Part shown: in pieces, positions 46,007-58,059 of the stretch
Layout of the letters: each line of letters begins with the position of its first letter
How positions within the stretch are numbered: position 1 is the stretch's first letter
NCBI GenBank assembly: GCA_907165065.1
Contig: OU015541.1
Span: forward strand, 1,798,001 to 1,862,000
Source of the DNA: Caprimulgus europaeus
Taxonomy: Eukaryota > Chordata > Aves > Caprimulgiformes > Caprimulgidae
Reading direction: 5' to 3'
DNA length: 64,000 nt
The notes under the pieces: model-generated
The model's database searches: none
Told to the model about the DNA's origin: nothing
What the model saw: only the letters and a program-made list of their open reading frames with translations
Made by a program: the position numbers and the translations under genes

Positions 46007-48300
46007 AGTCTGCTGGCTCCAGCCCGTTAGTCGTCTCTGTAGGACTCGTCTGCTCACCCGCCCTCGGGGCGTTTGCCCTTCCAGTGGCACAGGCTTCAGA
46101 GGACAGGAGATGGGTGATGATACAAAAGATCTTTCTTCTAAAAAGGAAAAACTGCTTCCTCCTCTGCCTGGTGATAGCGCTCTTGACTCACACAGCGTGG
46201 CCATCAGCTCCCGCAGCGCATCTGAACGGTGTCGCTGGTGTCACCTAGGAAGGACGAGCGGTCTCACGAGGCTGCACTGGCATTTTCCTTTTGCTGCCTG
46301 AATCCCCCCTGTAAATCCCAGCTTTAATTCGTGCTTGTGTGGAGTCTGACCTTTAGCAGTTCCTCTGGTTTCTTCCCCCCTAGTAGCATGTGCTCCAGTC
46401 CCATCCCCTTTAGTGCAGTTCCTTTAGTGTTTGGCCCATCTGATGCTGTTCCTTGTCAGCAGGTCTGGTTTGTTGCTGTTTGAATGCACTGAAGGTTGGT
46501 GTGGAGTTCTGCTGGGGGAAGAGCAGCAGCTGGGGGGAAGGGCTAGGCTGGCCCCTCTTTTGTTAGTTTTTTGCCACAAGTTGGGTTTAGCTTGGTCTCC
46601 TCTGCTCACAAGCTGCAGCACAACTCAGAAGTATTCCTCAAACCTGAGCAGCTGGAGCATTTTGTGAAATTCAAGAGCATATTTTTAGATTTTTTTCCTT
46701 TTCCTCAGTTTTTTAAGTGTATATAGAATAAGCTCATTCTTTTAGGTGTCTGATTTCATCGAGCACAGTGGTATTTTAAAGTTAACAAGGTAAAATCCAG
46801 CAGTCCCTGAAGAGACAACCTTTATTTAGAGCTGTGGAGAGACACTGCACTCTTACAGCAGCAGCTGCTTTCAGTTGGGATGTTTGGGATGACTCAAAAT
46901 CTTCAAGTGCAGATGGGAAAAAGGAAATTAATGGGAGGAAAAGCTTTGTGTTTGGGACTCGTTCTAAGCTGTCTTCAGTTTTCTACACGTGTGATCTAGA
47001 TTATTTTGACCCCCCAAACCCCGACTTTCTGTGATCATTAAATGGAAAGCTGTAATGTCTCACGTGTTAGGATATAGCAGGAGTCTCCAGGTCTGGGTGT
47101 GTACGTTATACAAGATGTTTAGTTGGAGGAGAAAACCCTTGATGACTTGTTTGGACTATATGTATAAAATACAGCTTGTTTCTTGTTTCCTTACGTTCTC
47201 TTTGCGTGTGGTCTCACCCTTTGGCTCTGACAGGGAACAGTGGGTGTGAGAGCAAAAACCTTTGTACTTATCAGGCTCTCACCACTCTGGGAAGGTATCT
47301 GCCAGCAGTGGTTACACCAAGTTGTGCTCCAGCCTTTTGTCAAGAAGGATGAGAAGCCTGTCTTTAAACACTGAGGTAGGAATGGTTGGTCTTGAAGCAA
47401 AGCTTGTTTTTCTTTGGGGTTTAACGGAAACTCTTGTGCTTTCTCTTGGGTAGCTGGGGAAAGTGTGTGGAGCTGCCTTTTCATTAAGGAGGGTGTAGAT
47501 CCAGATGTCTCCTGGAGTTGTAGTTTCCTAAAGGTGAGTGAGAGGCATTGGGAGTTGAGAGGCTCTTGCTGAAGGATTTCATGCCATCATTAATGGATTT
47601 AATCCTTCCTGTGTGTGGGTTTATGCAAAGAGGAAGAGGGGGAATTTGTGGAGGAGAATGGAGACATCAGTCTGTTGTGAGAAGAGGAGGGTGGACATGT
47701 GGGAAGGGAACATGGTTAGATCAGGATTTCAAGACTGAGACAGAAACTGTAGGAGAAAAAAAATATGTTAAAAAATGGTTTCCTGACTTGTTACCAAGTG
47801 TTGGAGCATCTCCCTGGAGGCTGATACCGTGTGTGCACCCGCTGTCCGGATCCGTGCGCTGCCCCTGCCCCTGCTCAGGTGGCAGCTCCACATCCCTGAA
47901 GGGTTTGTTGGGAAAGGTTAACCCAGGAGTCCTGGCATTGAGAAAACACATGGGAAGGACTTGCTGGGGAGTTGCTTCTTGTGGGTGGTGAGAGAAGAGA
48001 TTGTTTCCCAGCACCTCACACTGAGATGTGCTGGAAGCCCCGGGCACAGGGACCTGTGCTGGGTGCTGCACCGTGTCCTCGCAGCACCACACTCCATCTG
48101 CTGCCTGCTCCTGCATCCCCCGGCCCAGGGGGGTTACACTCCTTATTTTAGGGTTTATTTTTGTTTTAGATGGAAGGGACCATCAGTCTTGAAGCCTTTT
48201 AATGTTTGTAGATGTCTTCATGTTTTTAAATGGATTATGGCACCTACAAATTTTAACTATATATAGAGAGAGCTCAATAAACAAGTTCCATGGGTCCTGT
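46007..48300 (+). other. PRPF6: Probable PRPF6 3' UTR
   Basis: No new gene starts between the PRPF6 stop and the AATAAA at 48276-48281. Earlier candidate signals are ATTAAA at 47037-47042 and A/T-rich sequence near 47165. The human 3' UTR is, as I recall, much shorter, so the distal end may be wrong or used as an alternative. Confidence 0.45.
48276..48281 (+). other. PRPF6: Candidate poly(A) signal of PRPF6
   Basis: AATAAA preceded by TATATATAGAGAGAG and followed by a TGTGTTGTGT run about 25-40 bases on, a good cleavage-site context. Confidence 0.55.
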
Positions 48301-49089
48301 CTTCAGCAGTGTGTTGTGTATCCTGTGGTTCCCACTTCTCATGGAAGAATATTTTTAAGAAGAGCTGGATTATTCAACCATTTATTTTATCTCTTGTTAA
48401 AACACACACACTCCACTCCTCACTGGAGCTTTGGTGCTGTTGGGTGTTGGTTTTTTTTTCTTGGGTTTTTTTCCCATTTCATCCTGTACAGAAGCAATTG
48501 CAACAGAGTCAGGGCAGGTTTTGGTGGTGGGCTGGTGGTGATGTGCTTGTTCAAAACTCAGGGGGGAAACATGAGGTGTGTGTGGGTGTCTTAGAGGTCT
48601 CAGTCTGGACAGTCCTTCCTGCCCTGTGTGATGTGTGGTTGTGAGTGCTGATGGTGAATCCAGAGTGGCAACGATCACCACAAACCCTCACAGAAATGGA
48701 AACTGGAGCTGGTGTGTGTTCCTGGGACACACAGAGCACAGCCCCAGCCCTGCTCCACCTCCTCGTGTCCTGCTCTGGTGTGAGGACACACATTGGTTTG
48801 GATCAATGGATGGGTGAGACCGTGGGGTGCTGGGCCCTTTGGGGGAGAGGGGGCTGCTCCTGCCCTGAGCCTTGGGCCATGACTGCTCCCTTTGCAGTGG
48901 GGACCCTTGTCCACCTTGGAGTGGGACCCTCAGCACCCTTGTCCTCTTTGCAGCAGGACCTACACCCCCTTTGCAGCAGGACCCCAAGGACCTTGATCCC
49001 CTTGCAGCAGGACCCCCAGGACCCTCACCCCCTTACAGCAGGACCCTTGTCCCCTGCAGCAGGATGTGTCCCCGCAGCCCTGGCTCTCC
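48300..49089. other. Short intergenic gap PRPF6 - C20orf204
   Basis: No coding sequence is recognised. The right half is the tandem repeat at 48896-49065. Confidence 0.55.
48896..49065. repeat. G/C-rich minisatellite
   Basis: About five copies, roughly 30 bp each, of a unit with TTGCAGCAGGACCC and GGACCCTCA/CACCCTTGTCC. It lies just upstream of the C20orf204 CpG-rich region. Confidence 0.8.
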
Positions 49090-49320
49090 ATTCCCTCCCC
49101 CTGGGCCCCTCACCCGGGGGCAGCAGCCGGTAGCCCCGGGGGGGGGCCGGGAGGAGATGCCGGAGGCGGTGTGGCCGCCGTGTCCCGTCCCCTCCCACCG
49201 TGGAGCCAAGTTCAAACCGCGGGTCCCGGCGGAGCGGGACACGGCGCAGGGACCGGGACCGGACCGAGCTCCCCGGGAGCCACCGCAGGATTCGCACCCG
49301 AGCTCCCGCGGGGCTCCATG
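49090..49320 (+). promoter_or_regulatory. C20orf204: CpG-rich promoter and first exon of C20orf204
   Basis: A very CpG-dense stretch, TATA-less, with a GGGGGGGGGCCGGG run near 49140. The mature leader ends GGGGCTCC-ATG at the exon 1 donor, so most of the first exon is untranslated. The transcription start is not visible. Confidence 0.55.
49318..49320 (+). CDS. C20orf204: C20orf204 coding exon 1: the ATG only
   Basis: The initiator codon is the last codon of exon 1, followed at once by donor GTGAGTGC. Exon 2 opens in frame with I-L-P-R-A-L and no Met before the signal peptide core, so an upstream ATG is required. This one is in phase and sits in the CpG-rich region. Confidence 0.7.
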
Positions 49321-52300
49321 GTGAGTGCACCGGGATCGGGGCCGCTGCCCCTTTCCCTGCCCCGCCCGGGGCTTGCTCGTCTCCGTCCCGCGGGACCCCG
49401 CCGCGCTGGGCGGGGGTGAAGGGTACCGGACCGGAGCCCCCCGCCCCTCCGGGATGGGGTCGGTTCTGCCGGGGTGGGACTCGCAGCAGCCAGGATGGGG
49501 TTTGGGACCCATCGGGACGCGGCTGGTTCTCCTGGGATGGGGCTTGGACCAGTCGGGAGAGGGGCCGGTCCGGCCGGGAAGGGGCTGGTCCAGCCGGGAA
49601 AGGGACTCGGAGTGGTCGGGATGGGGCCGGTCCGGCCGGGAAAGGGCTTGAACTGGTCGGAATGGGGCTGGGCTGGGTCAGGATGGGGCTTGGATCCGGT
49701 TGGGAGGGTCGTGGTGGGATGGAGCTGGGATCTGGTGGGGAAGGGGCTCCGGTCCGGCTGGGAGAGCTGGTCCAGAGGGACCGGGCTGCTGTGGTGGGAT
49801 AGGGCCGGAACCTGGGCAGGATGGGACCTGGACCTAGACCTGGCTGATCCCAAGGAGGAGAAGGGAGGGTCTGTTCCTGCCCGGGGCTGCGGCAGGTGCT
49901 GGGGCTCTAGGTGGTGACAGGGTCCCTTTGAGGGTGTTTGGGATAGGGTTCATCTGGCTGCAAGGACCTGGGGACCCCAGTGAGGTTCCCAGGCGGGTGG
50001 CAGGCATTGCCCCTGGGTGACGGGCTGGTACGAGTGCCAGCAGGAGCTGCTCTGTCAATAATGCTGATTTCCCTTATCTCCTGGTATTTGCTGGAGGATT
50101 AGAGCCGAGGAGGAGATTTCCTTCCCCTTGCCAGGCTCAGCGAGCTCTGACCATCCTGCACCCGCCTTTCCCTGCCCCTTCCCTGGGGATGGGATGTGCC
50201 TGACCCCAAATCACCCTGCTTGGGGCTTGCTGCTGCAGGGGTGGGAGCAAGGGGAGCAGGAACAACCCCAAATCAGCTGCTGAACTTCTCCTTCTCTATC
50301 CTGAAGAGTGGGAAGCAATGGCCAGGGCTGGGGTTTGCTGGCTAATCTCTCCCCCACATCCCTCTCTCATCACCCTGCGTCCCTCTCCCATCACTGCTGT
50401 TCCCCACTGTCTATGGGGTGGTGGGAAGCACCTACTGCACCCTCCAAGCTCCTGTCCCAGCTCCTCATTGAGGTTTTTTAACTATGGGCTGTGCTTCCTC
50501 CCATCCTGAAGACCGAGGGTCCAGTGCCAGGCTTGGCTGCCTGGAAATGCTGGAAATGGTGTGTTTTCTCCTGGAATTCGGTCCCAGTTGTTTAATAAGC
50601 CACTTCAGGGAAGTCATTCCCAGTTTAATGGTGAAATTGCATGGCCTTGCCTTCCTGGTGGAGGAGACTTCCTGAGAGCAACCCTTAGACTTTGGACACG
50701 GTGTTCTCATGGAAGCAGCGCTCTCCTTTGGTGTCCCTGAGGGTGATGCCCTTGGCTGAATCACCTCTGTGGGTTTGCAGAGAGCGAGGCCAGCAGCACA
50801 GGGAGGCTCTTCCCTGCATGGAAGGTGATGAAGGAAGCTGAAGAGGCTGCTGGGATTTGTACTGGTTGCACATGGATTTGCTCATCTCCTCGCTTGTGCT
50901 TCTGCTCCGAGGGGACTCCTGTGTCTCTGGGTTCCCAGACTTGCAGCACGTTGGGTTTCACCTCATGTTGAGCTGACATTGGTCCTGCTGAGCTGTGGGA
51001 GCAGGAGGGTGGGGAAAGGTTTCCTCACCCTTTCCGAGCTGGGACCAGCCCTTTCTGGAGTGGGGAGCATGGAGCAGACGCAGGTTTACACACAAACCCT
51101 CCAGGTTCCCACCCAAGGGCGGGATGGATGGCATCTGCCTGGGCTTGGGCTGCAGCGAGGGAATGTCTTCTTTCTGGCTTCTCTGAGCAGAAAGCCAAGC
51201 CTGAGAGGCAGATGTGGCTGGGATGGCAGTGAACCTGCCAAGATGCCAGCTGGGGCTCGGGGCAGGCAGAGCTGCCGGCTCCTTCCTCCCTGCTCACGCG
51301 TTGGCCCCAGCGCTGAGGTTGCGTGTTTGGAAGGAGCTGAGCTGCTTTCTGCCTGCCCAGACCTGACACCCAGAGAGAGGGAGGGACAGGGGAATTTTTA
51401 GGGGCTTTTCCTGCACACGGGAGATGATAGAAACACCTCGATGCCAGGATGGGGCTGCAGTGCTGTGCCATCTCAGAGACATGGAGAGCTGTCGGGTTCC
51501 TGTCCTGGCAGATGCTGTGTGTGTGTTGAGCTTCCCATCGTCACCCCACGGCTGTGGGGCTGCTCAAATATCCCCTGTCCCGGTCATCTCAGGTTATGTT
51601 GGCTTTTCTTCAAAGCTCTGGGGCTCATCCCTCAGAGGGTCCCAGCTCGGATGTCAGCGCTTGGGCTTCCCCACTCTGCCGGGAAGGCCGGGAGCCAGGA
51701 GGCTCGGAGGCAGCTGGAACACTCCGGCAAGAGCAGGAGCTTGTGCTGCTTCTCTCTGGCTCTTGTGCGAGGGCACCCAAGTGTGGGGGCTGGAGGAAAC
51801 ACTGAATAAAAGCCCAGAAGCCCCCCTGGGCACTGGGGGCTGTGTCTGTGCTGGGGGGTTTGTGGTGATGCTGAGAACATCCTTGGACGGAGCCTGGGGC
51901 CGTTTGGGTGGAGGTGAAGGGGGGGAACTGGGTGGCTCCCAGCCCCTCTCCAAAGAACAGGACACGTCCCTTTCTGCTCCCCTTGATTCATGGTGGTTGA
52001 GGTGCTGGGGACCCTGCTGGGGCAGAGACCTTGGGGATGGATCCCACAGACCTACAAGGTCCCTGGTACACCTCTGTGCCAACTGCCAGTGCCACGGGCA
52101 GCGCTGCCTGGACTGGGATGAAGCTGGAGCAGTTTCTCAAGGGCTTTGTTGCTCCAAGAGGAGACAGTTGGGCTGGAGGATGTCCTCTGAGAGAGGAGGA
52201 GGGGGATTTCCCTCCTGCACATGCTGTGTCTGCAGAGGGGGGAACAGGTCTGATGGAGGTTTGTGGTGATGGGCTGAAGGGAGAGCCCAGAGCATCCCAT

Positions 52301-54045
52301 TGTCCCTGCTGACCCTGAGCCCTTCCCTGCACAGATTCTCCCCCGGGCGCTGTCCTGCGCTGTTCTGCTCCTCCTGCTCGTGGCCGTGCTGAGCAGAGGG
52401 AAGAGGTGCAGCATCGCCAGGATCCTCCGGCAGTACCGCGCCGTCATCTTCCACGAGATCCAGAACCTGGTGAGGGGTGGGAGATCTGCCAGGGCTCCAG
52501 CTCCCCGCTCCAGGGGATCCTGCCCAGCTGGATGTCACCCCACTGCGGGATGTGGGTGGGAAGGGACGAGCCTGGAAAGCTGAGTGTGGAATTGGCCACT
52601 TTGCTGGAGTTTCTGAGGGTTGTGCTGTGTTTAAATGGGGGATTCCTGCCCCATGGATGCTTTGAGGTGCCTGATCTTCTCCTGGCTTTATTCCCCCAGA
52701 AGAACCTGAGTGGGTTGGAGGACAGGAGCGGGAGAGCTGGGCCAGCTTGTCGTTCAGACAAGGTGAGCACCAAGGGATGTGGGGCTGGGGCATCGTGTGG
52801 GCTAAGCCCCTGGGCAGCCGTTGAGCCCCCCTCCCCACCCGGGGCCTCCTGCTTCTCTCCTCTCCAGGACCAGAAGATCCTGCTCTCCATCTACAACATC
52901 AGCATGTCCCTGCGGGAGGTGGCGGCCGGGTCCCTGCGTGGCTCTGAGGAGCTGGTGGTGTGGAAAGTGGCCAGAAACACCGACTTCGTGCTCAGAGAGA
53001 ACTGCAGGAAAATCAGCAAGGTGGGAGCCCTGCCCCTTCCCAGTCACCCCAGTGGCTCCCAGCTCCCCAGCACGCAGGCTGTGGGCAGAGCCTGCCCTGT
53101 TGCAGCTCCGCTGGCTGCTGTGAGGAATCTCCAGGCTCTTCCCATAGCATCCTGGGGGACTGAAGGTCCATGCTGGGGGATGCTGGTGGCACGTCCCAGT
53201 GAGCTGTAAACTGACTGGGGAGGGAATCTGGCTGTGGCAGTGTGGGACAAACTGGTGGGGTTTTACCGCCAGTTCCCAAGTGAGTTTGTCCACCTGTGTC
53301 ATGATGCCACGGCTGATGGGAACGCAGAGCCTTGTCCCAGGGGGATGCTCACTCCGTGGGTGGGTGCACCCAGTCCTCCCTAAAGGACTGGTCTGGGTTC
53401 CCTCCATATCTCTGGGGCTTTGCTGGGGAAACCCCAGGGAGGATCCCCTGTGGCATCCATCAGCAACTCATTAACTCATGGGGAAACCCAGCTCTGGAGG
53501 CTGCTGGGGTTGTCCTTCCCCACCATCACTGCTGGGGTTGTCCTTCCCCACCATAACTGCTGGGGTTGTCCTCCTCACCATCACTGCTGGGGTTGTCCTC
53601 CTCACCATCCCCAAGGAAATCAGCTGGGGCTGACCCTGCCTGGGGTTTGCTGGTGTGGGGTGCAGGTGGCTCTGGTCTGGGAAGGTGCCTGCAGACCCAA
53701 CCTGCCCTGCATGTGTTCTGGGGACCCTTGGGGACTTAAGAACATGTCCCTGCCATGGTCACAAGCCATTGGGCCACCCCAACCTGTGGCTTTGCCCACA
53801 CCAACCCCACAGGCAGTGACTTGTCCCCCTGACTAACGCCTCTGTGATGTTGGGGGGGTGTTTCTGCTCCCTCAACACTCCGACCGCAGAACCTGCCCCG
53901 CATCCCGGCACAGCCCCAGCACGGGGGACCTGGCCACAGGAGAAAGCGTCTGCGGGAGATCAGGAGGAAGGTGGAGAGGTTGACAACCTGCTGGGAGAAG
54001 CTCTATGCCCTACACACACCCCACCGTGTCCCCCAGGACTCGTAG
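49318..54045 (+). CDS. C20orf204: C20orf204 orthologue, predicted small secreted helical protein (5 exons)
   Basis: The CDS joins 49318-49320, 52335-52469, 52700-52762, 52868-53020 and 53890-54045 (510 nt, 169 aa). All introns are GT-AG and phase 0. A signal peptide covers about residues 1-22 (ALSCAVLLLLLVAVLS core). The mature chain contains helix-like segments: 28-46 (RILRQYRAVIFHEIQNL), 68-87, 92-118 and 137-160 (REIRRKVERLTTCWEKLYAL). It has four cysteines, at 26, 63, 113 and 152. Sequons are NLS48 and NIS77. RRKR at 135-138 is a possible furin site. RHYRAIIFEDLQ, ILLSIS and TCWEKLFAL in human C20orf204, as remembered, align with it, and the gene lies just downstream of PRPF6 as in human. 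Function is not established; a four-helix-bundle cytokine-like fold is my inference. Confidence 0.88.
49490..49770. repeat. G-rich degenerate minisatellite
   Basis: Many imperfect copies of GGGATGGGGCT, GGTCCGGCCGGGAA and GGGCTGGTCCAG. It lies in the first 450 bp of C20orf204 intron 1 and lengthens the CpG-rich island. Confidence 0.75.
52335..52469 (+). CDS. C20orf204: C20orf204 coding exon 2
   Basis: Residues 2-46: the signal peptide and first helix (CSIARILRQYRAVIFHEI). The acceptor is CCCTGCACAG; the donor GTGAGG. Confidence 0.9.
52700..52762 (+). CDS. C20orf204: C20orf204 coding exon 3
   Basis: Residues 47-67: the sequon NLS and a Gly/Arg/Ser-rich loop ending ACRSDK. The acceptor is TTCCCCCAG; the donor GTGAGC. 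It is short and poorly constrained, but KNL and the lone Cys agree with human. Confidence 0.82.
52868..53020 (+). CDS. C20orf204: C20orf204 coding exon 4
   Basis: Residues 68-118: DQKILLSIYNISMSLREVA then VVWKVARNTDFVLRENCRK, two predicted helices. The acceptor is CCTCTCCAG; the donor GTGGGA. Confidence 0.92.
53500..53612. repeat. 27-30-bp tandem repeat
   Basis: Four copies of GCTGGGGTTGTCCTTCCCCA plus CCATCACT, in C20orf204 intron 4. Confidence 0.88.
53890..54045 (+). CDS. C20orf204: C20orf204 coding exon 5 (stop TAG)
   Basis: Residues 119-169: a proline/histidine-rich lead, RRKR, and the last helix with TTCWEKLYALHTP, ending QDS-stop at 54043-54045. Human also ends in a DS dipeptide as I recall. 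Confidence 0.92.
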   Translation, partial: NLPRIPAQPQHGGPGHRRKRLREIRRKVERLTTCWEKLYALHTPHRVPQDS

Positions 54046-54765
54046 GGACACCCTGGCCACGTGCTGGAGGGATGCACTGCTCTGGCACCGCGGCTGCCGG
54101 CGTCTGGTTTGGAAACCTGGGGCAAACTCAACCCTGAAGGCAGGGGAGATGCTACCAGTGGGCCACTGGATTGACCACATCCTCCAGACCCCCAGGTGTG
54201 GTGAGGGCTGGTGGGTTGGTTTGCTGAGGGATGGCCCTGGTGGGAAGCTGGAACATCAGAACCATGTGGGAGAAGACGGGGAAGTGCTGGAAAAAAGGAG
54301 ATGAGGAGTTGGATTTCTGTGGTGCTGCTGGCCCTCCATCATCTGCTGCTTTCTTGGGGACAACAGTTGCTTTTGGGGGCACAAAGAGGAGGTGTGGAGC
54401 TGTGGCTCAGGGGGCTCTGCTGGAAGTGGGACCATAGTGCATCTGCCAGGCTCTAAAGGGGGCTGGGCTGTGGAGCAGGACACGTGTCCCAGGGCTGGGA
54501 CAGGCACAGCAGCCAAGCACCCACGGTGGATGGGGACACCAGGGTGCATCACTGGGTGCCTGGGGAAGCCTGATGAGCACTGGGATAAACCACAAAACCC
54601 TGGACAGCACCACAGAGGGACCCAGCTGCTCCAGCCCGGGGGGACGTGGGAGGTGAGGAGCATCCTCCTTTGTCACTGTGCTCTGCCAGCGCCCCAGCCA
54701 GGCTCCCCGTGGGGTGACAAACAGTCTCTGGGAAGCCAGAAATAAAACCTCTCCTTCCCTGGAAG
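54046..54765 (+). other. C20orf204: C20orf204 3' UTR with poly(A) signal
   Basis: AATAAA at 54741-54746 followed by a T/G-rich stretch (GCTTTGTCTGGTG) marks the likely transcript end about 700 nt after the stop. Confidence 0.65.
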
Positions 54766-57700
54766 CCCTCTGGGTGCTTTGTCTGGTGACCCAGGGGCTG
54801 TTGTGTTCTGAATGGGGCTGGCATGTTGGGGGGTCCAGGCATGGTGCGGGGTCTGAGCATGGCACAGGGGCTGTGTCAGCCCAGGAAGGAGCAGGCAGTG
54901 GTGGTGGGCACTGTGACATCCTGGCTCTGCCACCATTCCTGCATCCCTGCACGTGGGGTCCCATCCTGCTCACTCATGCTGGTGCAGGGAGGTGGAGGAT
55001 GGGGCTCTGCTGCAGGAGCTGCTTTCCTGGGAGGTCATTCCCCATCCACGACCCACGGGCAGGGCTGGGGCAGCGACTGGGGAGGGAGGACTCGCCTTGC
55101 CTCTGTTTTCCCTGCCTCAGTTTCCCCATCTCCTCTCCACCCGTGGATGCTGTCACAGCCCGGTTTGTGGGGACATCTGTGGAGGACACGAGATGGCAGC
55201 AGTGGGCTGTGTGTGCTGAGCAGAGCCGGGCGGCTGCCCACGGCCTCGTGTGTCCCCACGGCCACGCCAGCATCCCCTGTCCCCACTGGGGCTCAGCCAC
55301 CACCCCAGTCCGGGCAGGGCTGTGGCTGGGGGGCGCTGCTGATGAGTGGGGACCCCCACTCATGTGAACTGAAGGGACGGGGACACATTTCCTGGGAGAT
55401 TCTCAGGGGGTTCAAGCAGGCGGGGGGGGGATGCTCGGGGGGGGTCCTTCCTCACCCCTTGCCTCCCTTAGCTGTGCTGGAGAGGGGGCTGCGTTGCGGG
55501 GGGTGGGTAGGAGAAGCCCCCCCCTGAGCACACCCAGCGTTTGGCACGGGGCAGGATGTGTCCCTTGGTTTGATGGGACAGGACAAGGACCGCGGTGTGG
55601 GGGTGGGAGCTGGGGATGCTGCTCTGGTGGGGTCCCAGCAGAGCCCGGGGGTGTTGGGCAGGATCCGGCCCGTGGACCCCGGGAGGTGCCGTCTGCGTGG
55701 CACGGGGCAGGCTGGCGCCGGCGGTGGGGCCCAGCCGAGGAGCCGCGGTTTGGCACATCCCGATGCCAAAGGTCCCCACCACGCCGTCCCCACCATCCCT
55801 TGACTCCTTCCTCCCAGCTCCATCCTCCTCCTCGGGGTGCTGGAAAAGTTGGGACAGGCTCAAAAAAATGTCACCTTTCCCTCCTGTCCTTTTTGCTGCT
55901 TCCATGGGGGGTTTAGATTTGGGGTTTTTTTTATTTTATTCCCCTCTTTTATCCCAAATCCCACCCCCAAACAGAGCAACACCCCCACCCGCACCCCCAA
56001 ATCACCCTATTGATGCTCGTTTCCCTGGGGATGGGGGTCCCAGTGGGGCATTGCGGGTGGCATGGTTGTGCCAACCACAACACCCTGATGACTTATGCAG
56101 CGACACGAGTGGGACGGTGGCCTGGGACAGGGTGACTCACCACCTTTCTCTGCGTCAAGGCTGGAACAAAATCCCCCCCCTTCCTTCTCCACCGACCCAT
56201 CAGCACCTTCCCAGTTAAAACCATTCCCTTGCAGGCAGTGACAGGGGAGGGCAGCTGCCTGTACACCCCCCTGCCCACATCTCATCCCAGCTGATAGGGG
56301 CAGGGAATGAGGGGATTGTGCCTGGTGATGCCTGTTTGGCATTTGAGTGGTGGTGGGAAGCAAGGGCTGGCGTGAACAGGGGTTTGCAGGCATTGGCACG
56401 CTCGCTGCGAGCTCACCGCGAGCTTACAGCAGCACTGGTTGTGGGGAGGGGGGAGAGGGAAGCTGGTAGGAATGAGCGCATGGAAAGGAAGGAAAGAGTG
56501 AAGGAAGAAGCTAAAGGGAGGGAGGGGAAAAGCGAGGTCGAAACGATGGTGGAATCACAGCAAAAAAAAAGAAAAAAAAAAAAAGAAAAAAAAGAAAAAA
56601 AAACACCAACCCAAAAAACCAACCGGAAAAAGGAAACGGGCCTTGAAAAGTCAAATAAAAATAGCAGCGAAGCGAGCCCAAGTGTGCAGCACATGGGGGT
56701 GAGCGCATTTCCTTCGAGGGCAGCACCGCACGCTCCCGCCGGCTCGGGGAGGGGGGTGGGGGCTGCTCTGATGTGGCTCCAGCAGCTGCTGGTGCCGTGG
56801 GCTCTCACCGGGCCGGGCCGGGCCGGGCCAGCCCACCCGCACCACGGGCGCGGTGGGTGCGTGGGGGCCGTGTCCAGGCTATGGGACAAGGCGTGACACG
56901 CAGGACAAGGTTGCACACGCGTGTGGGAGAGCAGGAGGGGATGTGTGGGGTGGGGGACTGGTGTGCTGTGTGCCGCCTGGCCAGCTGCATCCCAGCGCAA
57001 TCGCCGGTTCCTCCTCTCACCGGGGGAGTTAAATCACGACGGGGACCTGGTGGGAGATGGGGGTTGGTGACAGGGACAGGGATGGGGACTGATGGTCCTG
57101 GCATCCCTGCTGTGGGCTGAGCTCGGAGGTTGCACAGACCCCACCGTGCCAGGGGACCGTGCCAGGGAACTGTACCCAAAGGGTTGTGCCGGATGGGACC
57201 GTGCTGGTGTCCCCCACCCCAGGACTGTGTCCCAGCACTGTGGCTGCCACATCCCCGCAGAACTGATGCTGGAGACACGTTTCACCCCTTCTCACCATCA
57301 TCATCCCACCGAAACATGGGTTGGAGCAGAGCTGTCACCATCCTGGGGTGCCAGCAGCCCCCCCCTCGGCTGGTGTCCTGGGGGGTCCTCACCCACATGA
57401 GCCCCCCACTCCGGTCCTCACCCCCCTGGAAGCGGGACTGGGGGCACTGGCACACGCAGGCGGTGTCTGACGAAGCAGAGCAGCGTTTTTGTTCTCTCCC
57501 ATCTCCCTGCAGCATCGTAAAGCTGTTGAAAGCTCAGATTTACGGTGTGATAAACGCTGGGGGCTCTGCTCCATATTTCACTGCTCCAGCCTTTGGAAAG
57601 CAGCTGGGTTGGAGGAGAGGGGAGAGCTGGGCGCAGGGCGGCACACCCAGCGGCATCGCTGCCCGGCTGCAGCCAGAGGATGGGGGGTCCCAGGGGGTGG

Positions 57701-57862
57701 GGGGGGGACAGGACACAAATGGGTGGTGGCACCCACAGCCATGGGGTGCCTGAGTCCCTCTGGGCAGCGGGAAAGTGCTGACCCCCCACATCCCCTTCCC
57801 ATTTCCTGGGCCCGTTGCTGGTTTTGGAAGCATCTGCGGAGCAGATTGTGCCACAGCGTGTT

Positions 57863-57934
57863 GGGGTGCCCGTGCCAGGACGTGCCGGGGTGCCCGTGCC
57901 AGGACGTGCCGGGGCGCCCGTGCCAGGATGTGCC
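57863..57934. repeat. 24-bp tandem repeat, three copies
   Basis: GGGGTGCCCGTGCCAGGACG plus TGCC, three copies with two substitutions. Confidence 0.92.
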
Positions 57935-58059
57935 AGCCAAGAGGTGGGGTGTGGCCAGGCCCAGCTCCGGGTGCTCTGTCCCCATTGCCCGTTCCCCTGC
58001 CGGGAGCTGCTGGCTGCTTGGTGGGAGCCCGAGTCCTTGCTGGGAAGGGCTGGGGGATG

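Noticed and set aside
51803..51808. AATAAA within C20orf204 intron 1
   Set aside because: It lies well before exon 2, and the later AATAAA at 54741 follows the stop codon in the right place. Premature polyadenylation is possible but not supported.
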